This document shows, piece after piece, positions 1 through 9,373 of a stretch of DNA of 35,076 nucleotides. The first letter of the stretch is position 1. The number at the start of each line of letters is the position of its first letter. The translations under genes were made by a program, and so were the position numbers. The stretch lies in the NCBI GenBank assembly GCA_012520395.1, contig JAAYOL010000009.1, forward strand, positions 1 through 35,076, written 5' to 3'. The notes under the pieces are model-generated. The model saw only the letters and a program-made list of their open reading frames with translations, made no database searches and was not told the origin of the DNA. This DNA comes from Clostridiales bacterium (GTDB taxonomy: Bacteria > Bacillota > Clostridia > Oscillospirales > Oscillospiraceae).

Positions 1-153
1 AAACAAAGATGAGTCCATATTACTTTGAGATTAAATCAGTAAATCATTAATTACTCTTGCGGCCTTTAGTAAAGGTATATATACTGTCTGTATAGCATGT
101 ATCAAAGATTACATATTAGGCCTGACTTTGATATGGCCTGGATTGGAGGAAAA

Positions 154-369
154 ATGAAATACGAACTTTCGCAAACTGACATTGATATCATTTCATTTGC
201 GCTTAAAAATCGTATAGACTACCTCAAAGGCTTGATAATGCTCCAGGAGGATTTTCACAAGGACGAAACCACTATAGCATACCTTAAAGCTCAGCTAAGA
301 GAAACGGAACGAGTTCAAGAGCTTACTACTTATCAAGGGCAATCAGAATATTTAAAGCTTAAGAAATAA
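154..369 (+). CDS. Small hypothetical protein
   Basis: I do not recognise this 71-residue protein. The reading frame is open from an upstream ATG at 97, but the ATG at 154 is preferred because a GGAGGA SD lies just before it (145-150), although the spacing of 3 nt is short. The product is charged and probably mostly helical, with no signal peptide, membrane segment or cysteine motif. It stands alone and is followed by a strong hairpin at 402-463. A small cytosolic or regulatory protein is possible, but nothing in the sequence assigns a role. Composition and the SD suggest that it is a real gene. Confidence 0.55.
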   Translation: MKYELSQTDIDIISFALKNRIDYLKGLIMLQEDFHKDETTIAYLKAQLRETERVQELTTYQGQSEYLKLKK

Positions 370-401
370 GTGTTCTCCGGATAGATATTAATTCTTAATA
401 C

Positions 402-463
402 ACAAAAACCCTGTCATTAACTTTCGCTGGATAAACCATTTTCAAGTTTGACAGGGTTTTTGT
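402..463. terminator. Bidirectional terminator hairpin
   Basis: Perfect 15-bp inverted repeat: 402-416 pairs with 449-463 across a 32-nt loop. A-rich and T-rich flanks on either side suit termination in both directions. It separates the small plus-strand gene from the convergent SLH-protein gene. Confidence 0.8.
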
Positions 464-508
464 ATTTGTGTGTTTATTTTAGGATATTAAGCAATTCAAC
501 TTGCAATT

Positions 509-1606
509 TCAAGTTTCGGGTTCTTCTGCGCTAACGACGACTGTAAAACTTGTTGACTTCTCTACTCCGCCTTCGGAATAGCTGACTGAAATCATTTCCG
601 TACCTTCCGTACTAAGCTCAGTTCCTTCTGCAGGGTCAGTTGCATAACCTTCTGTAATGTCTTTTGTCGTACCGTCACTGTATTCAGCCGTCAGAACGAG
701 CCCGGTCAGGTCAAGGACCTCCCCTACGGTATACGATACTCTTTCCGGTCCGCTTTTTATAGTGATTGATTCAAGCGCGGCCTCCGGTTTATCTTCAAAT
801 TCTGCTGTGATAATTACATCTTCGGCAGGCATCACGAAGGAAGTTCCGGTGATAGCTGTACCATTATACATTAGCGTACCTGCTTTTAGCTGTTTGCCGG
901 TATCGGGTGTTATTGTCAGGTTAATCGTTGTGCCTGGCCGTGCGACTGACGGTGTCGCTGTAATGCTGCCGCCTGAAAGCGTGCCGATGCTTACGGTGTA
1001 GGCCGGCTGCATAACATAATAAATCAGCTTGCAGATCTCACCGCGGGTTACAGCTTTCTGAGGATTAAAGTTCTGTCCGCCCGGATAAAGCCCTGTGAAA
1101 ACTTCCGCGTTGATGCACGAGTTTACACCCTCTCTGGCCCAATCTGATATTGTCTCATGGTCGGTATAAATCATATAATCATCGGCATTCTCTTCACCTA
1201 GGTCGAATGTCCGCTGCGTTATAACAGCCAATTGCTCTCTAGTCAAATTCCCCTGCGGAGAAAATGTTGTCGGAGAAGTCCCGTTTATTACCCCGAGGCT
1301 GTACATAATTATGGCGCTTGTATCGTAATAATTTGTCATCGGGGAAATATCCATAAACGTATGGTTCTTTTCCCTCATCATAAGCATCCGGCACCAAATT
1401 ACAGAGAAGTCGGCGCGGGTGAGATTTCCGTCCGGATTGAAGATTGTATCGCTTACACCCTTAACATATCCTTTATCCTTGCAAAATTCGATTTCTGTTT
1501 TATAGGGATGCTCTGCCCCCACATCATCAAAGCCGGCGGCGAGAGCCGGAATTGACAACGACATCATAATTGCAATCGTCATTATAGCACTCAAGAGTTT
1601 TTTCAT
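509..1606 (-). CDS. Secreted S-layer-homology protein with Ig-like C-terminus
   Basis: This 365-residue exported protein probably attaches to secondary cell-wall polymer. An N-terminal signal peptide (residues 1-23, Lys-Lys then a hydrophobic core ending AlaLeuAlaAla) is followed by three SLH repeats at about 26-74, 84-133 and 147-198, each with the F-x-D/T-D start and the N/S-P-x-x-x-(L/V)-T-R motif. Residues about 203-271 resemble a bacterial beta-repeat, and 278-357 resemble a bacterial Ig-like domain with a Y-x-x-G-(E)-x-L-D-L-x-G-L motif. The start has an AAGGAGA SD. SLH modules are known to bind pyruvylated wall polymers; the Ig-like part may project outward. No catalytic domain is visible. 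It probably has a surface or structural role and is related in architecture to the SLH protein at 33728-34813. Confidence 0.88.
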   Translation of the reverse strand: MKKLLSAIMTIAIMMSLSIPALAAGFDDVGAEHPYKTEIEFCKDKGYVKGVSDTIFNPDGNLTRADFSVIWCRMLMMREKNHTFMDISPMTNYYDTSAIIMYSLGVINGTSPTTFSPQGNLTREQLAVITQRTFDLGEENADDYMIYTDHETISDWAREGVNSCINAEVFTGLYPGGQNFNPQKAVTRGEICKLIYYVMQPAYTVSIGTLSGGSITATPSVARPGTTINLTITPDTGKQLKAGTLMYNGTAITGTSFVMPAEDVIITAEFEDKPEAALESITIKSGPERVSYTVGEVLDLTGLVLTAEYSDGTTKDITEGYATDPAEGTELSTEGTEMISVSYSEGGVEKSTSFTVVVSAEEPET

Positions 1607-1688
1607 TTTTTATCTCCTTAAAAAAGATCTACTATTTCAGTAATATACCTTATTATTTACAGCTTTTGATTGTTTAATCAGGTAAAAA

Positions 1689-1718
1689 ATTATAAATACC
1701 CAATAGCTCCAAAGGCAA
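1689..1718 (-). promoter_or_regulatory. Possible promoter of the SLH-protein gene
   Basis: On the minus strand, TTGCCT (1713-1718) and TATAAT (1689-1694) are separated by 18 nt, upstream of the SLH gene at 1606. The -10 is perfect and the -35 matches 4 of 6. The leader would be about 75 nt. Confidence 0.45.
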
Positions 1719-1781
1719 ACATAAGCACTTCAAATTCACAGTAGTTCCCATATTAATAAATTTATCGATAATATCTTCCAA

Positions 1782-1804
1782 AAAAACTTATTTTATGCTA
1801 TAAT
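1782..1804 (+). promoter_or_regulatory. Extended -10 promoter
   Basis: TGCTATAAT (perfect -10 at 1799-1804, preceded by a TG dinucleotide) lies 35 nt before the ATG at 1840. The -35 region at about 1776-1781 is poor, which is usual when the -10 is extended. Confidence 0.5.
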
Positions 1805-1839
1805 TTTCGGGTAGGATACAATTAATTAGGAGAATATTG

Positions 1840-2655
1840 ATGGATAAAAAATTCTCAAAAACCTTGATATTACTTGCTGTGACGGTAGTTGTGCTTCCAC
1901 TAATTCTGAATCTAATTGTCTTTATCTTGGGCAAGGATCAATCAGTTTTCCAAGCATATGCCTCTTACTTCGGCGCTGCAATCGGCGGGTTTGCCACCTT
2001 AGTAGCAATTTACTTTACAGTTCTTAAAACCAAGGAAGAGGAACACAGACCCTTGATATTCTTCAAAAACAAGCATGTTTACTACTACAGAAATCGTAAC
2101 GGCATATATCACTATTTTTCGCACAAGTATTGCAATGAGGATAACTATATCAGAGAATTGGCGGAACCATTTAACTTCGAGTTTGTGAACATAGGTTATC
2201 CCGCAGTGGATTTTAAACTATCTGTAACCAAACTAAATGAGTTTATGGACGTTGTGAAACTGTTGACTGCCGATGAGGAGTTCTATAACAAAATAGACAG
2301 ATCCTATTTTAAGGATGACGAGCAATATTTCACCATGAGTTTGGTTATAAAGGATGACAACGTAATTGTTGATCCGCATATTTTTGAGAACATATTGCTA
2401 AAGCTCTTAAACTGCTACTATCACAACCTTTATTATAAGAAATTTCAAAATAATGAGCCTTTCGTAAACGGATGGTTCAAATTATTTTCGCTCGAGGCTG
2501 CTTACAGCGATATTGACGGAAAAAATTACACTGACTCGTTTTCTGTGTATATCCATGCAAATTCCTCCCATCAGCCGGTATCAGAACTCAGACAGTTTGA
2601 TGTATGGGAGCTAAATATTGACTTTAAAAAAGGAAAGACTATTGTGACAAACTAG
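1840..2655 (+). CDS. Unknown protein with two N-terminal membrane helices
   Basis: This 271-residue protein has two hydrophobic helices near the N-terminus (about residues 8-31 and 40-62; the second contains a Y-F-G-A-A-I-G-G stretch). They are followed by a soluble domain of about 200 residues rich in Tyr, Phe, Asn and Asp. ATG 1840 is chosen over the overlapping TTG at 1837 because TAGGAGA sits 6 nt upstream. I recognise no catalytic motif. Similar two-helix-plus-cytoplasmic-domain proteins are common as singletons in Firmicute accessory regions, and some are annotated as phage-abortive-infection proteins, but that is only a loose resemblance. It is monocistronic, with its own extended -10 promoter and a terminator directly after it. 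The lower GC compared with the genes to its right suggests accessory origin. Confidence 0.7.
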   Translation: MDKKFSKTLILLAVTVVVLPLILNLIVFILGKDQSVFQAYASYFGAAIGGFATLVAIYFTVLKTKEEEHRPLIFFKNKHVYYYRNRNGIYHYFSHKYCNEDNYIRELAEPFNFEFVNIGYPAVDFKLSVTKLNEFMDVVKLLTADEEFYNKIDRSYFKDDEQYFTMSLVIKDDNVIVDPHIFENILLKLLNCYYHNLYYKKFQNNEPFVNGWFKLFSLEAAYSDIDGKNYTDSFSVYIHANSSHQPVSELRQFDVWELNIDFKKGKTIVTN

Positions 2656-2699
2656 TTGTCCTTTCGAATTGCGCCTCCCCCCTCCCCTTCGGAATCACA

Positions 2700-2740
2700 A
2701 AAAACCCGGGCTCTCGAATCCTTCGAAGGCCCGGGTTTTT
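2700..2740. terminator. Strong bidirectional terminator
   Basis: A 12-bp GC-rich stem (2700-2711 with 2729-2740), whose core is ACCCGGGC/GCCCGGGT, has an inner TCGAA/TTCGA mini-stem. It carries A and T runs at its two ends. It serves the plus-strand membrane-protein gene and the convergent yyaL-like gene. Confidence 0.88.
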
Positions 2741-2750
2741 GCGCTCTGTG

Positions 2751-4790
2751 TTAAGACTTGAGCTGGCTTTCCAGCTCTTTGATGCTCTCCGTCGGGGAGG
2801 AACAGCTTCTGTTTCGGCACAGATAGTATAGGCTGCCATTTTCCGGTATGGGGTATTCCGCTGAAAATGGTAAAATCTCCGATAGAATTGGTTCATTTTC
2901 AGCTGTTTTTACAAGTGTTGTAAGATTCGGATAGGAGCGTTTACGCAAAAACTCAATTAGCTCCTCGGGTGCGTCCCTGCCCGAGCTTGCGCAGATTAGT
3001 TCAGAAGACTGATAAAGCGAGCTGGTAAGCGCAAGCAAAGCAAAGCCATGTCCCGTAGGGTATCCGCCGACCGAGCCGGATATAAAGCGTAATTGCCTGT
3101 CTGCGGCCTCATTAAGCTTACCGTCCCCCGTTAAGAGCGCTAAGCGATTGAGCACAAGAGCAGCCGCGGAGTTTCCTGAGGGCATTGCCCCGTCATATAC
3201 CTCCTTGGGCCTGCTTATCAGCTGCTCACTGTCCGAGGCATACATATAATAGCCTCCGTTTTCAGGGTCTTCAAATAGTCTTATCATTTCCCGGACAATG
3301 CTCAGGGCCTTTTTAAGATAGGAAGCTTCAAACGTAGCATCATAGAGCTCGAGCAAGCTGAGAGCATAAAAGGAATAGTCGTCCAACTGTCCGAGATTTG
3401 CCGCCTCTCCCTCGCGCCAGCGAATTAAAAGCCTACCTGAATCATCTGTCAGCTTTTCAGAGATAAAGGCTTCGGCATTCTTAGCGGCCTGTAGATAAGA
3501 ATCGTTGTCAAGGAACAGCGCCGCTCTGGCGAAGGCCGATATCATAAGTGCGTTCCAGGACGTCAGGATTTTATCGTCCTTATGGAGGCTTGTTCGGCGG
3601 AGGCGGTATTCATAGAGCTTCTTGCACAGAACCCTTATTTCATCGCTCTCATCCTCAAAAAAACTGTTTCCGATGAGATTTGGAATACTCTTTCCCTCAA
3701 AATTTCCATCCTCACTTATACCGAACCTGCGGCAGAACACTTCGCCCTCCGTCTTGCCCAGCACTTCCTTTACTTCCCCCGGCTTAAAGACGTAGTACTT
3801 CCCTTCCACTCCCTCGCTGTCGGCGTCTTGGCCGCAGTAAAATCCGCCACCCGGGTCGGTGAGCTCGCGCAGGACATAGTCGAGCGTTTTTTCTACGGCT
3901 TCCCTGTATAGGCGCCTCCCTGTGAGGCTAAAAGCTTCCAGATAGGCATAGGTCAAAAGGGCGTTGTCATATAGCATCTTCTCGAAATGCGGCACCAGCC
4001 ATCTTTCGTCCGTTGAATAACGCGAAAATCCGCCGCCTATGTGGTCGAAGATACCGCCTCTATACATATGCTCCAGAGTTTCTTCGGCCATTTTTCTTGC
4101 TTCGCTGTCTCCTTCGAGGCGAGAATACCTTAACAGGAAGATAAGATTATGCGGTGTCGGGAACTTCGGGGCGCCCCCAAAGCCGCCCCATTTCGGGTCA
4201 AAAGCCCGCCGATAGCCTTCAATGGCACTCGCAATCAGCTTTTTGCTCGGCTCTCCCTCCCTTGCATTCCCGGATATTCTCCCCAGATAGTCCGTAATCT
4301 CATCGCCCGCCTCAGTTAACCTTTTGCGGTTTGATTGCCACTGCTTGACTACCTCTTCAAGCAGGTCAATAAGCCCTACCTTTCCGTATCGGGAGGTTTT
4401 AGGCAGATATGTGTCCGCGTAAAAGGGCTTCTTATCGGGAGTCATTATTATTGTAAGCGGCCATCCTCCGGAGCCTGTCATAATCTGGCAAGCGGACATA
4501 TATACTGAGTCAACGTCAGGGCGCTCCTCCCTGTCCAGCTTTACAGATACGAAATCGCGGTTTAGTATTTTTGCGACCTCATCATCCTCAAAAGACTCTT
4601 GAGACATTACATGGCACCAATGGCAGGTAGAATAGCCTATTGACAGAAAAATTGGTTTATCCTCAGCCTTTGCTTTGGCAAAGGCTTCTTCACCCCAGGG
4701 AAACCAATCTACCGGGTTTTGAGCGTGCTGTAATAGATAAGGCGATTTTTCCTTTATCAGTCTATTGGTGGCCATATTTTTAGTACTCAT
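2751..4790 (-). CDS. yyaL: YyaL/DUF255 thioredoxin-fold protein
   Basis: A 679-residue protein of the DUF255 (YyaL / SSP411 / spermatogenesis-associated 20) family, at full family length. The N-terminal thioredoxin-like domain (about residues 7-165) carries the hallmark CHWCH motif at 56-60, then the D-R-E-E-R-P-D and G-G-W-P motifs. The remainder (about 190-660) is an alpha/alpha-barrel typical of glycan-handling enzymes such as N-acylglucosamine 2-epimerases, with GGAPKFP, GGGF and [10 protein letters not shown] motifs. The biochemical role is not established; a redox or sugar-related function is usually inferred from the folds. The start has an AAGGAAGG SD. It is cytosolic, with no signal peptide. 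A decayed homologous fragment lies at 11591-11687. Confidence 0.93.
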   Translation of the reverse strand: MSTKNMATNRLIKEKSPYLLQHAQNPVDWFPWGEEAFAKAKAEDKPIFLSIGYSTCHWCHVMSQESFEDDEVAKILNRDFVSVKLDREERPDVDSVYMSACQIMTGSGGWPLTIIMTPDKKPFYADTYLPKTSRYGKVGLIDLLEEVVKQWQSNRKRLTEAGDEITDYLGRISGNAREGEPSKKLIASAIEGYRRAFDPKWGGFGGAPKFPTPHNLIFLLRYSRLEGDSEARKMAEETLEHMYRGGIFDHIGGGFSRYSTDERWLVPHFEKMLYDNALLTYAYLEAFSLTGRRLYREAVEKTLDYVLRELTDPGGGFYCGQDADSEGVEGKYYVFKPGEVKEVLGKTEGEVFCRRFGISEDGNFEGKSIPNLIGNSFFEDESDEIRVLCKKLYEYRLRRTSLHKDDKILTSWNALMISAFARAALFLDNDSYLQAAKNAEAFISEKLTDDSGRLLIRWREGEAANLGQLDDYSFYALSLLELYDATFEASYLKKALSIVREMIRLFEDPENGGYYMYASDSEQLISRPKEVYDGAMPSGNSAAALVLNRLALLTGDGKLNEAADRQLRFISGSVGGYPTGHGFALLALTSSLYQSSELICASSGRDAPEELIEFLRKRSYPNLTTLVKTAENEPILSEILPFSAEYPIPENGSLYYLCRNRSCSSPTESIKELESQLKS

Positions 4791-4842
4791 TTTGTCACCT
4801 TCCTTTCACACAAGTCATAAAGCAAAAATGTAAAAGCTAATA

Positions 4843-5394
4843 TCAAATCCTTCTTATTACTCTGCATGGATTTCCAACTGCTACTACGTTATCAGGTATA
4901 TCTTTAGTAACTACACTTCCTGCACCAATGGTTACGTTATTACCAATCTTTACACCCGGGCATATTATTGCTTCTCCGCCAATCCAAACATTATCTCCAA
5001 TGCTAACTGGTTTGGCAAACTCTTTACCGGTAAGCCTTTCGAAAGGGTCAATGGGATGAGCAGCCGTATAAATTTGAACATTAGGTGCTAACAATACATT
5101 ATCTCCTATGCTAACTTTATTAACATCGAGAATAATACAGCCGTAATTAGCATAGAAGTTATCACCAACTTCGATATTATACCCATAATCACAATTAAAA
5201 GGTGCTTCAATATAAAAGGAATCTTTTGCAACTATTAATTGCTTTATTATTTCTTGCCTCTTCTCTTTCTCGCCTGGTCTTGTGTGGTTAAACTCATATA
5301 GCAAATTTCTTGCATGCTCCCTTTCGCTTACCAGTTCTTCATCTGCTGCATTATATAGTTCACCGGCTAACATTTTCTCCTTTTCACTTCTCAT
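4843..5394 (-). CDS. maa: Maltose/galactoside O-acetyltransferase family
   Basis: A 183-residue left-handed beta-helix acetyltransferase that transfers acetyl from acetyl-CoA to a sugar hydroxyl. The N-terminal Mac domain (E-K-E-K-M-L-A-G-E-L-Y, residues 4-14) is followed by imperfect hexapeptide repeats (about 73-170). The catalytic His is expected at 113 in YTAAHP. The C-terminal GNPCRVIRRI is typical of the family. Length and layout match Maa and LacA of Firmicutes; the exact acceptor sugar cannot be read from the sequence. The ATG has an AGGGAGA SD. It lies 52 nt upstream of yyaL in the same direction, so the two could be co-transcribed. It is more AT-rich than its neighbours. Confidence 0.9.
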   Translation of the reverse strand: MRSEKEKMLAGELYNAADEELVSEREHARNLLYEFNHTRPGEKEKRQEIIKQLIVAKDSFYIEAPFNCDYGYNIEVGDNFYANYGCIILDVNKVSIGDNVLLAPNVQIYTAAHPIDPFERLTGKEFAKPVSIGDNVWIGGEAIICPGVKIGNNVTIGAGSVVTKDIPDNVVAVGNPCRVIRRI

Positions 5395-5600
5395 AATTAT
5401 TCTCCCTTATCAGTCCGTTGGAGGGTACATTCAGCTTCGTTTGAAGCATTTGCGTTATTATACCCAAAAGTTTAGACGTCAAAAGCTGTGTAAGCAAAAA
5501 GAGGCCGCAAGTATTAATCTATCCTTCTTTTCTACTATCTATGGCAAAGGGCAAGGCCCTAAGACGTTTATTCGTTTTTTACGATAAAATTCTAATAAAG

Positions 5601-5649
5601 AAAGGGTGTGCTGCAAAACGTTTTCAAAACGTAATGCAACACACCCTTT
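5601..5649 (-). terminator. Terminator of the opp operon
   Basis: A 10-bp stem (5601-5610 with 5640-5649), then a C/A mismatch and a further TGCA/TGCA pairing (5612-5615 with 5635-5638). It lies 30 nt beyond the oppA stop and is followed by a T-rich stretch in the minus direction. Confidence 0.8.
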
Positions 5650-5680
5650 TATCTACTTACTGTAAATCTAAGCTACCGGC

Positions 5681-7291
5681 TTATTCAGCGATATCTGCAT
5701 AATGCAGATACCAGTAGCCATAGGGGGAGAACCAGCTGCCGGTGATTTTCGGGCTCTGGAGCCAGAATTCGCTGTAGTATGCAACCGGTATGCAAGCTGC
5801 CTCATTCATCAGAATGTCTTCAGCCTGGTGCAGGTACTGTGAACGCTTAACAGGATCGGTTTCCTGAGCAGCCTTTCTCATTGCTTCATCATACTCGGGG
5901 TTGTTGTACTTACCGTCGTTGTTACCGTTGGTACTTACAAGGAGCTCAAGCATGTTGGAAGCATCATTGTAGTCACACAGCCAGCCGTTACGTGCGGTCT
6001 GGTAGTCACCGGCACGACGCATGGGTGTGAAGGATGCCCATTCAACAATATCAACTTCAACTGTCAGACCCAGCTCACCCCAGGCATCCTGGAGGTACTG
6101 AGCAACAACCTTATGGTATCCGGAGTCGTTGGTAGAGTAAACGATTTTGGGGAGGCCTTCGCCATTGGGGTATCCGGCCTCAGCAAGGAGCTCCTTCGCC
6201 TTAGCAAGGTTGCCTTCGTGGTCAGTAATATCGATATAGGGTTTACCGCCGTTGGCGTTGTCTATGAAGCTTCCGTTTGCATCGGCAACACCGGGTCCGA
6301 TGAAGTTAGGAGCAGGAGTATAAACGCCCTGCATCAGGGTGTTTGCTACATACTCACGGTCGATGGCAAGACTCAGAGCCTTACGTACCCGAGCATCCTT
6401 GAACTCCTCAAGACTATTGTTGATGCTCAGGTAATATGTTCCGAGAAGGGGGTCAACATAGAAATCGTCATTTTCTCTCAAGGATGGGATTTCTGCTGTG
6501 GGAACGTCCTTAATAAGCAGTGCTTCGCCGGTCTTATAGGCAGCGTATGCAGCGTTGGGATCTTCCATCAGAAGAAGCTTAATGCTATCGAGCTTGATGG
6601 CATCCTTGTCACGATAATGCTCGTTCTTTTCGAGGAGAATGTAAGAGCTGGGAACCCACTCTTTCATTTTGAAGGGACCGTTGCTAATGTAGGTCTCGGG
6701 TTTGGTTGCCCAAGCCTCGCCATTAGCCTCGATGGTAGCCTTGTTAACGGGGCTCAGGGCTGCAAAAGCAGCAAGCTCACCAAAGTAGGCGCAGGGGTAT
6801 GCAAGCTTGACAACAAAGGTATGCTCGTCAGGAGCAGAAACCTGCAGGGCATCGAGATTGCCACCAGTAGCTTCAGCATAGCCTTCAACCATGCCCAGAA
6901 CAGTCTCACTATAGGGTGCGGCAGTGGCGGGGTCTACTACACGTTTCCAGCTGTAAACAAAGTCGTTAGCTGTAAAATCAGAGCCGTCAGACCATTTCAG
7001 GCCCTCACGGAGTTTGAATGTCCAGGTCTTACCGTCTTCACTGGTGACCCAGCTCTCAGCGGCGCCGGGAATAAGATTGTTGTCCTTGTCGATGTTCAGC
7101 AGGCAGTCAAATGTAAACAGAAGCATGTTGCCACCATCGACTGCACTGTTGAGTGCGGGGTCAAGTGTCTCGGGGTTCGGGCCAATCTGTGCAACCAGTT
7201 GCTTCGTCTTTGTGCCCGGCTTATTACATGCAGCAAGGCCGAGAGTAAGCAGCAGTACCGTTGCTAGAATAAGCGCAAGTCTCTTTTTCAT
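5681..7291 (-). CDS. oppA: Oligopeptide ABC transporter substrate-binding lipoprotein
   Basis: A 536-residue SBP_bac_5 family lipoprotein that captures peptides outside the membrane for the permease encoded upstream. A lysine-rich N-terminus and hydrophobic stretch end in a lipobox with Cys22 (LAAC) as the lipidation site. The mature part shows family signatures: G-P-N-P-E-T-L-D-P-A near the start, W-T-F-K-L-R-E-G-L-K-W-S-D-G-S, and RKALSLAIDRE-type and D-Y-N-D-A-S motifs. It has a TAGGAG SD. It is the last gene of the oppBCDFA cluster, 89 nt after oppF, and ends at a strong terminator. Whether it binds peptides in general or a narrower ligand cannot be told. Confidence 0.94.
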   Translation of the reverse strand: MKKRLALILATVLLLTLGLAACNKPGTKTKQLVAQIGPNPETLDPALNSAVDGGNMLLFTFDCLLNIDKDNNLIPGAAESWVTSEDGKTWTFKLREGLKWSDGSDFTANDFVYSWKRVVDPATAAPYSETVLGMVEGYAEATGGNLDALQVSAPDEHTFVVKLAYPCAYFGELAAFAALSPVNKATIEANGEAWATKPETYISNGPFKMKEWVPSSYILLEKNEHYRDKDAIKLDSIKLLLMEDPNAAYAAYKTGEALLIKDVPTAEIPSLRENDDFYVDPLLGTYYLSINNSLEEFKDARVRKALSLAIDREYVANTLMQGVYTPAPNFIGPGVADANGSFIDNANGGKPYIDITDHEGNLAKAKELLAEAGYPNGEGLPKIVYSTNDSGYHKVVAQYLQDAWGELGLTVEVDIVEWASFTPMRRAGDYQTARNGWLCDYNDASNMLELLVSTNGNNDGKYNNPEYDEAMRKAAQETDPVKRSQYLHQAEDILMNEAACIPVAYYSEFWLQSPKITGSWFSPYGYWYLHYADIAE

Positions 7292-7380
7292 CTTTTGTAC
7301 TCCTATTCATAAATATTCCTATCATCTATAAAGATGAAGGGTACAATTTGGGGCCGCCGAAAAAACAGCGGGCTTTGCAT

Positions 7381-8358
7381 TTACTTAACTTTGTCAAGGT
7401 GATGACAGGCAGCGAAGTGTCTGGGTGAAACCTCTTTAAATTCAGGCTCCTCAACCGCGCAAAGCTCTGTGGCGTAAGGACAGCGCGTACGGAATCTGCA
7501 CCCTGAAGGAGGGTTAAGAGGACTTGGTACGTCACCTTCCAGGAAAATACGTTGAGTGTTACGAGCAGCCATAGGGTCGGCAACAAGGATTGCGGAGATC
7601 AGGCTGCGTGTATAGGGGTGAACGCTGCGTAAGGTCAGCTCTTCGCTGTCTGCAAGTTCCACCAATTTACCCAGGTACATAACCCCAATACGATTTGAAA
7701 TATGCTTCACAACACTCAGGTTGTGTGAAATGAAGAGATAGGTCAGGCCCATCTTCTCCTGAAGCTCCTCAAACATGTTTACAACCTGAGCCTGTATAGA
7801 AACGTCCAAGGCCGAAATCGGCTCATCGCATACGATAAATTCAGGATTAACTGCCAGCGCGCGGGCTATACCAACACGCTGACGCTGACCGCCGGAGAAC
7901 TCGTGGGGATAGCGGTTTGCGTGCTCTGTGTTCAGTCCCACAAGGCTGAGAAGCTCGACAATGCGTTCACGGCGCTCACTCTTATTGGCAGCAAGCTTGT
8001 GAATATCAATGGCCTCTCCGACAATATCACCTACAGTCATACGAGGGTCAAGGCTTGCGTAGGGATCTTGGAAGACTATCTGCATTCTACGACGATATGG
8101 AAGCATATTTACTCGAGTTATGTCGACACCGTCGTAGATGATTTTCCCGCTGGTGGGCTCGTGCAGTCTCAGGATGCTTCGGCCCGTGGTTGTCTTTCCG
8201 CAGCCAGATTCGCCGACCAAGCCAAAGGTCTCACCCTTGTTGATGTAGAAGGAAACGTCGTCAACTGCTTTAACAATTTTCTTTTTAAATAATGTGCCGC
8301 CGGATACGGGGAAATATTGTCTAAGGTTTTGAACCTCAACAAGTTTATTGTTATCCAT
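7381..8358 (-). CDS. oppF: Oligopeptide ABC transporter ATPase OppF/DppF
   Basis: A 325-residue ABC ATPase that, with OppD, powers peptide import. Walker A GESGCGKT lies at about residues 49-56; the [15 protein letters not shown] signature, Walker B (FIVCDEP), the H-loop (ISHNLSV) and the C-terminal oligopeptide-transporter domain with [11 protein letters not shown] follow. The open frame extends upstream, but ATG 8358 is chosen because homologues start about here (MDNNKLVEV) and a GGGGAGG sequence precedes it. Its first 8 nt overlap the end of oppD, so the two are translationally coupled. The Cys residues in the C-terminal motif (R-C-P, with further Cys and His after it) recall the known metal-cluster motif in Opp/Dpp ATPases. 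Confidence 0.93.
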   Translation of the reverse strand: MDNNKLVEVQNLRQYFPVSGGTLFKKKIVKAVDDVSFYINKGETFGLVGESGCGKTTTGRSILRLHEPTSGKIIYDGVDITRVNMLPYRRRMQIVFQDPYASLDPRMTVGDIVGEAIDIHKLAANKSERRERIVELLSLVGLNTEHANRYPHEFSGGQRQRVGIARALAVNPEFIVCDEPISALDVSIQAQVVNMFEELQEKMGLTYLFISHNLSVVKHISNRIGVMYLGKLVELADSEELTLRSVHPYTRSLISAILVADPMAARNTQRIFLEGDVPSPLNPPSGCRFRTRCPYATELCAVEEPEFKEVSPRHFAACHHLDKVK

Positions 8359-9358
8359 TCCTGGCCTCCCCTTCTTTTTCGAACTTAGCCTTGTCCAGAA
8401 GCCAGCAAGCGCTGTAGTGGGTATCACTAAGATTAGTGTACCCGGGCATTTGTTTTAGGCAAATTTTCATACAGGAATGGCAGCGCGGAGCAAAGGGGCA
8501 TCCGGCAGGCGGATTGAGCATGTCCACCGGAGCACCCTCGATGGGAACAAGCTTCTTACGCTCTTTTTCGTAGATATTCGGGACACTTTGAAGTAGTCCC
8601 TTTGTATATTCATGGGATGGGCTGTAGAAAATCTCATCGGTGCTTCCGCATTCAACAACCTTACCGGCATACATAACTGCAATGCGATCACAGGTTCCGG
8701 CAACGACACCAAGGTCATGGGTGATGAGGATGATTGCCATACCAAGCTTTTTCTTAAGATCCATCATAAGCTCAAGAATCTGGGCCTGAATAGTAACGTC
8801 CAGCGCAGTTGTAGGCTCGTCAGCTATGAGAAGCTTTGGCTCACAGGCAAGTGCAATGGCAATCATAACGCGTTGACGCATACCACCGGATAATTCGTGG
8901 GGATACTGCTTCAGACGCCTCTCAGGCTCGTTGATGCCGACAAGCTGGAGAAGCTCACGGGCACGCTCGTAGGCTTCCTTTTTTGTTTTATCGGTGTGAA
9001 GAAGAATCACTTCCGTGATCTGGTTGCCAATGGTGTAAACAGGGTTAAGACTGGTCATGGGATCCTGAAAAATAATGGATACCTCATTGCCGCGCATTTT
9101 GCGCAACTCACGCTCAGTCATAATGTTGATATGGTGACCGTTAAAATGTAAGTCCCCACCAATAAGGCGGCCGGGATGGGCGGTAAGGCCCATAAGGCTG
9201 TATGCTGTAACGGATTTACCTGATCCGCTTTCGCCGACTATGCCAAGTACCTCCCCCTCGCGGACGAATAATGAGACGTCGTTAAGCGCCTTGACCTCAC
9301 CGGCGGGAGTGAAGAAGGAAAGTCTTGCATTGCGTATATCGACTAAATTATCGTTCAT
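8351..9358 (-). CDS. oppD: Oligopeptide ABC transporter ATPase OppD/DppD
   Basis: A 335-residue ABC ATPase, partner of OppF. Walker A GESGSGKS is at about residues 42-49; the [17 protein letters not shown] signature, Walker B LLIADEP and H-loop ITHDLGV follow in order. The C-terminal oligo_HPY region has [11 protein letters not shown]. The second ATG (9358) is preferred over 9364, because AAGGAG then sits 7 nt upstream rather than 1. It starts 16 nt after oppC and overlaps oppF by 8 nt, as expected for equimolar subunits. Confidence 0.93.
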   Translation of the reverse strand: MNDNLVDIRNARLSFFTPAGEVKALNDVSLFVREGEVLGIVGESGSGKSVTAYSLMGLTAHPGRLIGGDLHFNGHHINIMTERELRKMRGNEVSIIFQDPMTSLNPVYTIGNQITEVILLHTDKTKKEAYERARELLQLVGINEPERRLKQYPHELSGGMRQRVMIAIALACEPKLLIADEPTTALDVTIQAQILELMMDLKKKLGMAIILITHDLGVVAGTCDRIAVMYAGKVVECGSTDEIFYSPSHEYTKGLLQSVPNIYEKERKKLVPIEGAPVDMLNPPAGCPFAPRCHSCMKICLKQMPGYTNLSDTHYSACWLLDKAKFEKEGEARNG

Positions 9359-9373
9359 AATCATACTCCTTCA

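Noticed and set aside
5395..5600. Open frame 5282-5587 (plus) as a gene
   Set aside because: It begins inside the antisense of the acetyltransferase gene, has no SD and shows no recognisable protein pattern.
6113..7267. 384-codon open frame on the plus strand
   Set aside because: It lies entirely antisense to oppA, has no SD or family motifs, and its composition mirrors the complement of the oppA codons.
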